A stretch of DNA of 16,616 bases from an uncultured Prevotella sp. (GTDB taxonomy: Bacteria > Bacteroidota > Bacteroidia > Bacteroidales > Bacteroidaceae), in contig UQQN01000050.1 of NCBI GenBank assembly GCA_900543155.1, positions 1 through 16,616 of the forward strand, in the 5' to 3' direction. A model generated the notes under the pieces. It had not been told where the DNA came from and ran no database searches. It saw only the letters and a program-made list of their open reading frames with translations. The position numbers and the translations under genes were made by a program. Every line of letters begins with the position of its first letter. Within the stretch, counting starts at the first letter, position 1. This document shows positions 7,891 through 14,920 of this stretch, piece by piece.

Positions 7891-10800
7891 ATGGAATTAA
7901 AACTCGAAAATAACCTCGCACACCAAATGGTGCCTGTTGATGGCGTAGCCACAGTGGTAGAGGCTTCAATACAAGAGCCAGCTCAACAGGTCCACCAAAA
8001 CCCATTGCTGAAACGACAACTTGATGCTGAGGCTTTACGCATAGTGCGCCAGAATGGGAAGATATTGGATAAGGCAACAAGGCAAAGGGTAACACATTAC
8101 ATGCTCTCGGATAAGATAAAGAGTTTGCCGTATCATCGTCTTCTCGACATCAAGATGGAGACGGGTACGGGCAAGACATACGTCTATACCCGAACCATGT
8201 TTGAACTACACAAGCGCTGCGGTTTCAATAAGTTCATCATTGCTGTTCCAACATTACCGATTAAAGCAGGAACTGCTGCATTCCTGAAGGAACAGGAGGT
8301 GAAACGCCACTTTGAGATGGTGTGCAACTACAATACCGAAATAGAATTGTGCTTGCTGGAACCTCAGAAAAAACAGAAAAAGGGCCGTCTGAATATGCCT
8401 TCTGCCGTGGGACATTTCTTTTATGGAACTCACCATGTTAAGAATAAGATATATGTGCTCTTGCTAAACACTCAGCTCATTACCAGTGGTAAGTTGCTGA
8501 CTCGTGAGGACTATGACCAGATGCTGGACGAATTCCACCGTCCAGTGGATGCTATTGCCGATACTAAGCCTGTGCTGATTATCGACGAGCCGCATCGTGT
8601 GGAACGTGGCGGCAAATCGTATGCCGCTCTTATTGAGAACTTCCGACCTCAACTGGTGTTGCGCTATGGTGCCACCTTCCCCGAACTAACAGTTGGTAAG
8701 GGCAAGAACAAGCATGCAGTGAAGGATTATCAGGAACTGATCTACAACTTGAATGCAGCCGAATCCTTTAATCAGGGGCTTATCAAAGGGGTAGCCAAAG
8801 AGCACTTGGAGTTGCCAGGCGGTAAGAAGGCTGAAAAGAAGGTGAAGGTGCTATCGACCGTGAAGGGTGACAGTGCCAACATGAAGCTGACAAATGCAGA
8901 CAACACGGGTAAAACCTTCACGCTTCATGTAGGTGATAGTCTTGGCTCTATTGATAATGACATGGATGGCGTTGTGGTGGAGGCTATCAGCAAAAACAGC
9001 ATCTGCTTGAGCAATGGTCAGGAGAAAGAGATAGGAGAAGAATTCTTCCCTGATCAATATGGTGTGTCTTATCAAGAGGGTATGATAGAACTTGCCTTGA
9101 TGCGCCATTTTGAGACAGAACGTGAGAATTTTTGTCGCGAAGGACTCCCTATCAAGACACTTGCACTGTTCTTTATTGACAGCATAAAAAGTTTTCGCGG
9201 ACCTGAAGGTAAGAACGATGGCTGGCTCAGAAAGAAGTTTATCGAAATATTGGAAGCAAGAGTAAAGAAGGAACTGACACGTCAGAATACGCCTGAATAT
9301 GAGGCGTATCTTAATGCTACTCTTGAAAATATTGATTCCTCATGTGCTGGATATTTCTCACAGGACAATATCGACTCTGATGAGAATATTGCCAAAGAGG
9401 TGAAGGTGATTCTTCATGGCAAAAAAGAACTCTTGAACTTTACAGACGAGGAGGGTAAGCCTAATGTTCTGAGATTCTTATTCTCTAAATGGACATTGAA
9501 GGAAGGATGGGACAACCCGAATGTGTTTACCATCTGTAAATTGCGCTCAAGTGGGTCAGAAATCAGCAAGTTGCAGGAGGTGGGACGAGGTTTGCGTCTT
9601 CCGGTTGACAGTGCAGGAAACCGCATCAGCGATTCTTCCTTTATGCTCAACTACATCGTAGACTTCACGGAGAAGGACTTTGCCAATAAGTTGGTTGCAG
9701 AAATCAATGGTGAACTTGATGCTGACCAGAAAAGCCCGCTTTCAATTACTGCAGAAGACATTATCAAAGTTGCCGAAAAGCGCAACATGGATGTCAATAA
9801 GTTCTTTGCAGAACTGTTGACTAAAGGCTATGTTGACTTTGACAAGAAGGTTGTACCTGAGAAGTTTGATGATTTGCTGATTGAATATCCAGAATTCAAG
9901 GATGTTACAAGTGGCGTGAATACCAATCGTATCATCAACCGTAACAGCAGTCGTAATGATAAGATTCATATCCGCAAGGCAAGATTTGAGGAACTGCGAG
10001 AACTGTGGGCACAGCTGAACAGAAAGTATGTTCTGTACTTTGACAAGGCGATAGACAAGAAGATAGAAGCCGAACTGCCTTCAATCATCAAGGATAAGCA
10101 CGTGTTCTCTCTTCAGACCATAGAGTCATCTCGTAAGGTTTTGGAATTCGAGGGGAACGTGGCAGTTGCCAATGAAGGAACTCATGCAGAACTGACATTG
10201 CATGACCGCCATTATGGCTATAATGAGTTTCTGAAGCGAGCTTCAAGATACACCAACATTCCGGTCCATATTCTGCACAAGGCTATATGTGAAACAGCAA
10301 ATGGAGGCTATTATCTCACCAACGAAATGTTCAATGATAGTTCGTTGACCAGATTGATAGGTGCTGTAGATGATTGGAAATGTGACAAACTCGTTGGTTT
10401 TGTGCGCTATAAGCAAGCCAACTACACTGTGAAGGAAACCAAGCTTACCAATGCTGATGGTACTGTGAAGGACGAAGTAGTTCAGGCATACATTGGCAAT
10501 AAGAGTGTGCCAGGCGAACCACCTGTCAAGTACCTCTATGATGCTTATGCTCATGACTCAGGTTTGGAATTACAGAATATCAAGACTGAGATAGATGAAG
10601 TCATCGTATATGGCAAGATTCCATCACACAGCATCTGTATTCCTACTGTGGCATCAAGCAACTATAGTCCCGACTTTATGTATGTGGTCAAGAAGTCTGA
10701 TGGTTCCAAGGAACTAAACATTGTGATTGAAACAAAGGCATATGATAAGGAGTCACATATATCATCTGATGAAGTTACTAAGATTTCGTGTGCGGAGGAG

Positions 10801-10902
10801 TTCTTTAAGGCTATGACAGCAAATGGCTATACTGTACATTTCCGAAAGCAGATTAACAGCACAGGTGTCAAGAACATCATAGATGAATTGGTAATAGGAT
10901 AA
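7891..10902 (+). CDS. res: Type III restriction enzyme Res subunit (helicase and nuclease)
   Basis: A protein of 1003 residues, the normal size for Res. Superfamily 2 helicase motifs are in order: Walker A METGTGKT (Thr91-Thr96), Walker B IIDEPH (Asp232-His235), motif III YGATF, and motif VI QEVGRGLRLP (Arg566). A segment at about 325-395 between the two helicase lobes is rich in beta strand and charged residues and looks like an inserted small domain. The C-terminus carries a PD-(D/E)xK nuclease: SPDF (Asp928) then VIETKAYD (Glu947, Lys949). Res moves on DNA and cuts near Mod-recognised sites. It starts 5 nt after the HNH gene, so all four genes form one operon. All key residues are present, so it appears active. 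Confidence 0.95.
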   Translation: MELKLENNLAHQMVPVDGVATVVEASIQEPAQQVHQNPLLKRQLDAEALRIVRQNGKILDKATRQRVTHYMLSDKIKSLPYHRLLDIKMETGTGKTYVYTRTMFELHKRCGFNKFIIAVPTLPIKAGTAAFLKEQEVKRHFEMVCNYNTEIELCLLEPQKKQKKGRLNMPSAVGHFFYGTHHVKNKIYVLLLNTQLITSGKLLTREDYDQMLDEFHRPVDAIADTKPVLIIDEPHRVERGGKSYAALIENFRPQLVLRYGATFPELTVGKGKNKHAVKDYQELIYNLNAAESFNQGLIKGVAKEHLELPGGKKAEKKVKVLSTVKGDSANMKLTNADNTGKTFTLHVGDSLGSIDNDMDGVVVEAISKNSICLSNGQEKEIGEEFFPDQYGVSYQEGMIELALMRHFETERENFCREGLPIKTLALFFIDSIKSFRGPEGKNDGWLRKKFIEILEARVKKELTRQNTPEYEAYLNATLENIDSSCAGYFSQDNIDSDENIAKEVKVILHGKKELLNFTDEEGKPNVLRFLFSKWTLKEGWDNPNVFTICKLRSSGSEISKLQEVGRGLRLPVDSAGNRISDSSFMLNYIVDFTEKDFANKLVAEINGELDADQKSPLSITAEDIIKVAEKRNMDVNKFFAELLTKGYVDFDKKVVPEKFDDLLIEYPEFKDVTSGVNTNRIINRNSSRNDKIHIRKARFEELRELWAQLNRKYVLYFDKAIDKKIEAELPSIIKDKHVFSLQTIESSRKVLEFEGNVAVANEGTHAELTLHDRHYGYNEFLKRASRYTNIPVHILHKAICETANGGYYLTNEMFNDSSLTRLIGAVDDWKCDKLVGFVRYKQANYTVKETKLTNADGTVKDEVVQAYIGNKSVPGEPPVKYLYDAYAHDSGLELQNIKTEIDEVIVYGKIPSHSICIPTVASSNYSPDFMYVVKKSDGSKELNIVIETKAYDKESHISSDEVTKISCAEEFFKAMTANGYTVHFRKQINSTGVKNIIDELVIG

Positions 10903-11085
10903 GTACATAACAAGTATCACAATAATCAAGATGTGTAGCATAAACGCGATTTAATGAAAAATCATACATATTCATGTTGTGCGGGCTTTCATTGTTGAGA
11001 ATCTCTACCAAAGGAAGTAGGGATAAAGAAAAAGTAGTTTCAATGTTGCCACAATTGATATAGAAAAACGATGTGTATTTTTTGA

Positions 11086-11125
11086 TTAGGGTGGTTTTAA
11101 AATAAGAATTTTAGATCCACCCTAA
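11086..11125 (+). terminator. Hairpin, candidate 3' end of the defence operon
   Basis: TTAGGGTGG (11086-11094) pairs perfectly with CCACCCTAA (11117-11125). An inner stem AAAAT/ATTTT (11099-11103, 11108-11112) closes a 4-nt loop. It is about 180 nt after the res stop. The tail is A-rich, not T-rich, on both strands, so termination is only a guess; it may instead protect the mRNA 3' end. Confidence 0.45.
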
Positions 11126-11245
11126 AAATAATTTATCAATGCAGAAAAATTTCGCTTTTTGAGCAGACGAAAGTTGAATTGTTGGTTGTGATAGTAGTTG
11201 CTATTTTTTGTGTGATAAGCGGTGAGATGATTTCCGAAATGCATA

Positions 11246-11324
11246 AGTGACCTAAAAAAGTGACTTTTTATGGGTGTAACTTGCTGATACTGAATAAGTT
11301 AATGGGAAAAGTCACTCGGTCACT
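11246..11324. other. Nested inverted-repeat structure, possible structured RNA
   Basis: Three stems nest symmetrically. AGTGACC (11246-11252) pairs with GGTCACT (11318-11324). AGTGACTTTT (11259-11268) pairs with AAAAGTCACT (11307-11316). TAACTT (11277-11282) pairs with AAGTTA (11296-11301). The whole block would fold into one long hairpin with short internal loops. The motif AGTGAC recurs twice on each arm. No promoter is evident. It could be a small RNA, a protein-binding site or a palindromic repeat element. Confidence 0.5.
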
Positions 11325-11352
11325 GTTCACTTTTGATTTAAAAAAAACACAT

Positions 11353-11407
11353 AATAAACCGACTGATTTTTTAGGCTCATTGCTTATTTAAAATCAGTCG
11401 GTTTATT
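11353..11407 (-). terminator. Intrinsic terminator of the PepSY-like gene
   Basis: An 18-bp perfect stem (11353-11370 with 11390-11407) encloses a 19-nt loop. Reading leftward, it starts 12 nt after the PepSY-like stop and is followed by TATGTG and a run of eight T. The stem contains AACCGACTGATTTT, close to that of the terminator at 14129-14170. It may also work in the rightward direction. Confidence 0.85.
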
Positions 11408-11419
11408 TATTTCTGCTCA

Positions 11420-11866
11420 TTAGTCAATATCGATTACTTGAAAATGCTTGTTGAAGGTCAAATCTAACCCATTTGTTAGTTCCACCTCGTATTGATTCTT
11501 ATTCATTTCAATCTTCTTCACCGATTGTCCGGCATAATTCGCCTTCAAGTAGTTCTTGATGGCTTGCGGAATAAACTGGGTTGGCACAGTTCCTTGCTTG
11601 CAGTCAATCTCTGTAAGATTTCCCTTTTTGTCAAACTCCAACTTCGTGCCATTTTTCAGAACCACGTCATAATTTTTTCCGATAACGTCAGATTCAATCG
11701 TAGCAAGCACCACCTTCTGATTGCTAAAGTGTTTGGTGAGTAATGCCTGAGCCTTGGCAGGGAGCGCATTTACAGAGATAGGCTTGTCGTTGTCTGCATT
11801 CATCACCATGTTGCATGACCCCATGCAGCAAATGGTAATCATCAAAAATCTCAAAAACTTTTTCAT
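11420..11866 (-). CDS. Secreted PepSY-like (BLIP-fold) domain protein
   Basis: A protein of 148 residues with an N-terminal hydrophobic export signal (MKKFLRFLMITICCMGSC). Two tandem PepSY-like repeats follow. The first ends in YDVVLKNGTKLEFDKKGNLTEID and the second in YEVELTNGLDLTFNKHFQVIDID, the typical strand-NG-strand-D pattern. Such proteins are frequent in Bacteroidota periplasms and outer membranes and their function is poorly known; inhibitor or binding roles have been suggested. The cysteines after the hydrophobic stretch could be a lipid attachment site, but the lipobox is imperfect. The ATG at 11866 is preferred over a TTG at 11875. It follows kup by about 105 bp with two dyads in the gap, so it may have its own control. 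It ends at a strong terminator. Confidence 0.85.
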   Translation of the reverse strand: MKKFLRFLMITICCMGSCNMVMNADNDKPISVNALPAKAQALLTKHFSNQKVVLATIESDVIGKNYDVVLKNGTKLEFDKKGNLTEIDCKQGTVPTQFIPQAIKNYLKANYAGQSVKKIEMNKNQYEVELTNGLDLTFNKHFQVIDID

Positions 11867-11906
11867 AAGCAACAAATTTAAATTTTGTGATATCTAAGTT
11901 GTGACA

Positions 11907-11939
11907 GATGTTTAAACATCCTCATCTAAAAATTAGATG
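11907..11939. promoter_or_regulatory. Paired dyads between kup and the PepSY-like gene
   Basis: A perfect 14-bp palindrome GATGTTTAAACATC (11907-11920) lies beside a 7-bp hairpin CATCTAA/TTAGATG (11923-11929, 11933-11939). In leftward RNA the AGATG of the hairpin could also pair with the last CATCT of the palindrome, so the two folds exclude each other. The hairpin lies 33 nt after the kup stop and may end its mRNA; the palindrome may be an operator. Confidence 0.45.
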
Positions 11940-11971
11940 CAAATTGTGCGAAAAAGTTTAAGCAGAAAAAA

Positions 11972-13948
11972 TTATTTTTCCTTTTCTTCCACAATTTGTG
12001 CGATGCGCCTGATGCTTCTGTTACGTTGGGCAATGATGAGCGGAACACGTTCTATTGCCACCATAGATGTGTCAAGTCCCAATGCCTTGGGTTCGTCAAT
12101 GCCTATCTTGCTGATAAGAGCGTAGAAAGTCATTAACAAGTTCTGCTGACGGTTGTCGGAACTCTCAGGGTAATATACGCGGTGAATAATAATGAAGCGA
12201 AAATCGCCCGAAATTCCGTTTTTGCGAAGCGAAGGATAGGTACTTCTTAAATCAACCTTTCCATCAGCTACAAGGTCTTCTACCACTTGTCGCAGATAGA
12301 GACTCACCCTTGGCTCTATGCGGAAACCAATGTGCATCGTCACGCTGTAAAGGGTGTCGGGAATCAAGGTCTCGCAATTGTATTCTAACGTGTCTGGCGT
12401 ATCCACAAACTCCATATTGATAAACCAATAATGGTCAGCACGTTTCGGCTGCTTGTTGATAATAGAATAGAGTAGTTTGTCATCAACGGTGCCTTCCTTG
12501 TCGGCATGGTTTACATAAACTAGGTTTGAAGCGTATTTGGGAATGCTCTTGTCTGCCTTGATGTCTGAGATAATCTGATAATAGTTTTCCAGCGGTTTGG
12601 TGCTGATATAATGGCGACGTATCTTCATGGCTCTTACCCATACAAACATCATCAGGAACAGGATTCCGCCAATAAGCATCGTACACCAACCTCCTGCGAG
12701 AAACTTCGACAAGTTGGCTGTCAGGAAGATGGCTTCGATGGTGCAGTAGGCGCCCATAAACACTACCATGAGGATTCGCGACACGCCTTTGCTATGCAGG
12801 TAGAAACCGAGCAGAAGGGTGGTCATCAGCATGGTAATGGTGATGGCGAGTCCGTAAGCTGCCTCCATGTGCGAGGAGTCGCGAAAGAGCAGGATGATGA
12901 GCACCACGCCAATGTACATGGCAAGGTTGATAACTGGGATATAGAGTTGTCCCTTGATGTGTGTAGGATGCTTAATTCGCATGCGCGGCCAGAAGTGCAA
13001 GTTCATGGCTTCGCTCAAAATGGAGAAGGTTCCGCTGATAAGTGCCTGACTGGCAACGATAGCCGCACCCGTAGCCATGATGATGGCAAAGAATAGCATG
13101 CTCTGTGGCATGATTGAAAAGAACGGATTCACGGAGGAGGCTGTATCCACATGGTTCAACACCCATGCTCCCTGCCCTAAATAGTTAAGAATAAGCATGG
13201 TCTTAACAAAACCCCAACTGATGGCGATGTTTTTTCTGCCACAATGTCCCAGGTCAGAGTAGAGAGCCTCAGCACCGGTGGTACAAAGAAATACGGCGCC
13301 CAAAATCAAGAACCATTCAGGCGATTTAGCTAACAATAAGGCTGCGTAATAGGGGTTGAAAGCCTTCAGTATCAGGGGGTAAGATGTGATGCTGACGGTT
13401 CCCACCACGCCCAACAGTAGAAACCATAGCAGCATGAATATTCCAAACGATTTGCCTATACTCTCTGTGCCAAACCGCTGCACGAAGAAGATGATGGTGA
13501 TGATGGTAAGGGTGATGGGAATGACAGGCAGATTCGGACTGATGCTTTCGAGCCCTTCGATAGCAGTGGTCACCGTGATGGCAGGGGTAATGATTCCATC
13601 AGCCAGCAAGGTGCTTGCACCAATGATTGCCAATATGTAAATCCACTTGCTCTTGAGACGGCGTAACAGAGCATAGAGGGCGAGAATGCCACCTTCGCCA
13701 TTGTTGTCGGCACGTAGCGCCACACATACATATTTGATGGTGGTTTGTAGGGTGAGTGTCCAAATAATGCAGGATAATGCGCCCAAAATGGTGCTCTCGT
13801 TGATGGTTTCTCCTGTATGGAGGATGGCCTTCATGACATAGAGGGGGGATGTTCCGATGTCGCCAAACACGATGCCTAATGTGACGAGTAATCCCAAGAA
13901 ACTTACATGACGATTGTAGGCAACAGATCTTTTTGATTTTTCTTTCAT
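11972..13948 (-). CDS. kup: Kup-type potassium uptake protein
   Basis: A protein of 658 residues of the KUP/HAK/KT family, inner membrane, importing K+ probably with H+. The signature near the N-terminus reads GIVFGDIGTSPLY (residues about 25-37), close to the family's VYGDIGTSPLY. About twelve hydrophobic segments occupy residues 15-430, including ADGIITPAITVTTAIEGL and TTGAEALYSDLGHCG, which are strongly conserved in Kup. The last 210 residues or so are a soluble cytoplasmic domain, as is usual. The length is normal and no motif is damaged. A promoter with -7 box TACCTTTG lies about 41 bp before the ATG. The gene is single or weakly linked to the PepSY-like gene. Identity is secure. Confidence 0.96.
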   Translation of the reverse strand: MKEKSKRSVAYNRHVSFLGLLVTLGIVFGDIGTSPLYVMKAILHTGETINESTILGALSCIIWTLTLQTTIKYVCVALRADNNGEGGILALYALLRRLKSKWIYILAIIGASTLLADGIITPAITVTTAIEGLESISPNLPVIPITLTIITIIFFVQRFGTESIGKSFGIFMLLWFLLLGVVGTVSITSYPLILKAFNPYYAALLLAKSPEWFLILGAVFLCTTGAEALYSDLGHCGRKNIAISWGFVKTMLILNYLGQGAWVLNHVDTASSVNPFFSIMPQSMLFFAIIMATGAAIVASQALISGTFSILSEAMNLHFWPRMRIKHPTHIKGQLYIPVINLAMYIGVVLIILLFRDSSHMEAAYGLAITITMLMTTLLLGFYLHSKGVSRILMVVFMGAYCTIEAIFLTANLSKFLAGGWCTMLIGGILFLMMFVWVRAMKIRRHYISTKPLENYYQIISDIKADKSIPKYASNLVYVNHADKEGTVDDKLLYSIINKQPKRADHYWFINMEFVDTPDTLEYNCETLIPDTLYSVTMHIGFRIEPRVSLYLRQVVEDLVADGKVDLRSTYPSLRKNGISGDFRFIIIHRVYYPESSDNRQQNLLMTFYALISKIGIDEPKALGLDTSMVAIERVPLIIAQRNRSIRRIAQIVEEKEK

Positions 13949-13988
13949 ATTTAATAAAATATAGTCCTTTTGATTAAAAATTTGGGGG

Positions 13989-14020
13989 CAAAGGTATAAC
14001 TATGCGAGATAAAAATCGAA
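13989..14020 (-). promoter_or_regulatory. Promoter of kup
   Basis: On the minus strand, 13996-13989 read TACCTTTG, an exact -7 match, with TTCG (14020-14017) 20 nt upstream in the -33 position (consensus TTTG, one mismatch). The expected start site gives a leader of about 30-35 nt. Confidence 0.65.
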
Positions 14021-14128
14021 TTTTTTAATAAGAATTATCTGATTTAACAATCATGCGGATTTAACAAGCAACGCAAATTCCGTCGGCAATGCTGCCCCCT
14101 CAATTTTCAGTAAAATTCTAAAATAAAA

Positions 14129-14170
14129 AACCGACTGGTTTTTAAGCGATGAACCTAAAAACTGTCGGTT
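14129..14170 (-). terminator. Hairpin terminator, probably of the decayed MBL-fold gene
   Basis: AACCGAC (14129-14135) pairs with GTCGGTT (14164-14170), and the stem continues as TTTTT/AAAAA after a small internal mismatch. Reading leftward it is followed by TTTTTTATTTTA, a good intrinsic tail; rightward it is followed by CTTTTAT. The upstream leftward gene is now the pseudogene at 14420-14747, separated from this terminator by the MITE-like element. Confidence 0.7.
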
Positions 14171-14177
14171 CTTTTAT

Positions 14178-14358
14178 ATAAGTAGGTGTTCAAAATTATT
14201 TTATACTATCAGTAGATGCTATTTTCACATTGAAAGCACGTTCTCGGGCGCATCTGTTTCCTTCGTTCTCAGTCACATAGCCCGCTATGCTCCTTCGCCC
14301 ACAGCTACATCCCGATAACGCACTTTCAATGTAAAAATAATTTCGAACACCTACTTAT
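14178..14358. mobile_element. MITE-like 181-bp inverted-repeat element
   Basis: The ends are perfect 14-bp inverted repeats (ATAAGTAGGTGTTC at 14178-14191 and its complement at 14345-14358). The complementarity extends to 48 positions per arm with 43 matches, except for 23 extra bases in the left arm (14204-14226). The centre carries a perfect small hairpin CATAG-CCCG-CTATG (14276-14289). It has no coding capacity, is richer in GC than its surroundings and separates a gene remnant from its terminator. No clear target-site duplication longer than AT is seen. It could instead be a non-mobile dispersed palindrome. Confidence 0.65.
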
Positions 14359-14419
14359 GCAAATCATGCAATATATTACATAGAAAATGCTTAAGCTTGT
14401 TTTCCTTCCCATCGTGGAG

Positions 14420-14747
14420 CTACAATTCTATAATATCTCCATCTTCGGGAATATGTATGCGGTTTGCCTTGCCACACTTCAATACTTCTTTTCTCATGGC
14501 AGCACGGGTGACACAAGTGGCCGTGCTGACTTTTTGTCTTTGTCAGGCGGATGTCGCCGAAACGAAAGTCTTCACCAATGATTTCTACATGGGTAAAACC
14601 ATGATTCATGACAGAATTCCTGTCTTGCTCGTCTTGCACAAAGATGTGAACTTTCTTGTTCAGCAGCTTGTAGGCGGTATTGTCTATATGGTCAAGGTGC
14701 AGATGGGTAAGTAATACGCAGTCTATGTCGCTGACAATATGTCGTAC
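14420..14747 (-). pseudogene. Remnant of an UlaG-like metallo-beta-lactamase-fold hydrolase
   Basis: Reading leftward from 14747, the first frame gives VLLTHLHLDHIDN, the HxHxDH metal motif (14688-14705), then a middle part ending LTKTKSQHG near 14520. That segment typically precedes a further catalytic half in this family. Almost at once a different frame gives VTRAAMRKEVLKCGKA, continuing to IHIPEDGDIIEL and the stop TAG at 14420, which looks like the normal C-terminus. So an internal stretch, probably more than 60 residues, is missing with a frame change at about 14510-14520. The N-terminal 50-60 residues are also absent, since a stop (TAA) lies just before. The gene cannot make a working enzyme. 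Family assignment comes from the motifs and is fairly sure. Confidence 0.75.
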
Positions 14748-14754
14748 TTAGTAG

Positions 14755-14778
14755 TAGGTATTTTTAGGGTAATACCTA
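14755..14778. repeat. Small inverted repeat upstream of the eno promoter
   Basis: TAGGTATT (14755-14762) and AATACCTA (14771-14778) are perfect complements with an 8-nt loop, followed by five T. It ends 20 bp before the eno -33 box. It could be an operator, or a rightward terminator insulating eno. Confidence 0.45.
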
Positions 14779-14797
14779 TTTTTGAGGATGCTTTGAA

Positions 14798-14829
14798 TTT
14801 GGTGGTTTCTCTTTTGATTACTATTTTTG
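14798..14829 (+). promoter_or_regulatory. Promoter of eno
   Basis: TTTG (14798-14801), 20 nt, then TATTTTTG (14822-14829): both boxes and their spacing match the Bacteroidota consensus exactly. The start site would be near 14836, giving an 85-nt leader that is AT-rich before the ATG, with no purine-rich Shine-Dalgarno. It is the best promoter in the window, as expected for a highly expressed glycolytic gene. Confidence 0.75.
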
Positions 14830-14920
14830 CATCCGAAAAAAGAATCGTATTTATGCAACCTTTGTTGTGTTGATGCGGTTTAGATATAAGTTTTATAAAA
14901 GTTAATTATATTATTGTATT

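Larger units (their letters stand above)
10903..11352. other. AT-rich intergenic region after the defence operon
   Basis: These 450 bp lie between res and the terminator of the leftward PepSY-like gene. I see no gene on either strand. The region holds two inverted-repeat structures (11086-11125 and 11246-11324). The rest shows no recognisable motif. Between 10903 and 11085 I see nothing. Confidence 0.55.

Noticed and set aside
3725..10902. Phase-variable simple-sequence repeats in mod or res
   Set aside because: I looked for homopolymer or short-unit tracts within the genes and found none long enough to drive slippage.
10903..11352. Retron (reverse transcriptase plus RNA) linked to the ATPase/HNH pair
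   Set aside because: No reverse transcriptase gene occurs in the window, so the structured block is reported only as a possible RNA.
12611..13096. 161-codon rightward frame inside kup
   Set aside because: It is antisense to conserved Kup membrane segments, and its His/Asp/Gln-rich product is typical of a reversed membrane gene.
14387..14714. Rightward open frames of 64 and 105 codons
   Set aside because: They are antisense to the MBL-fold remnant, which has recognisable motifs on the other strand.
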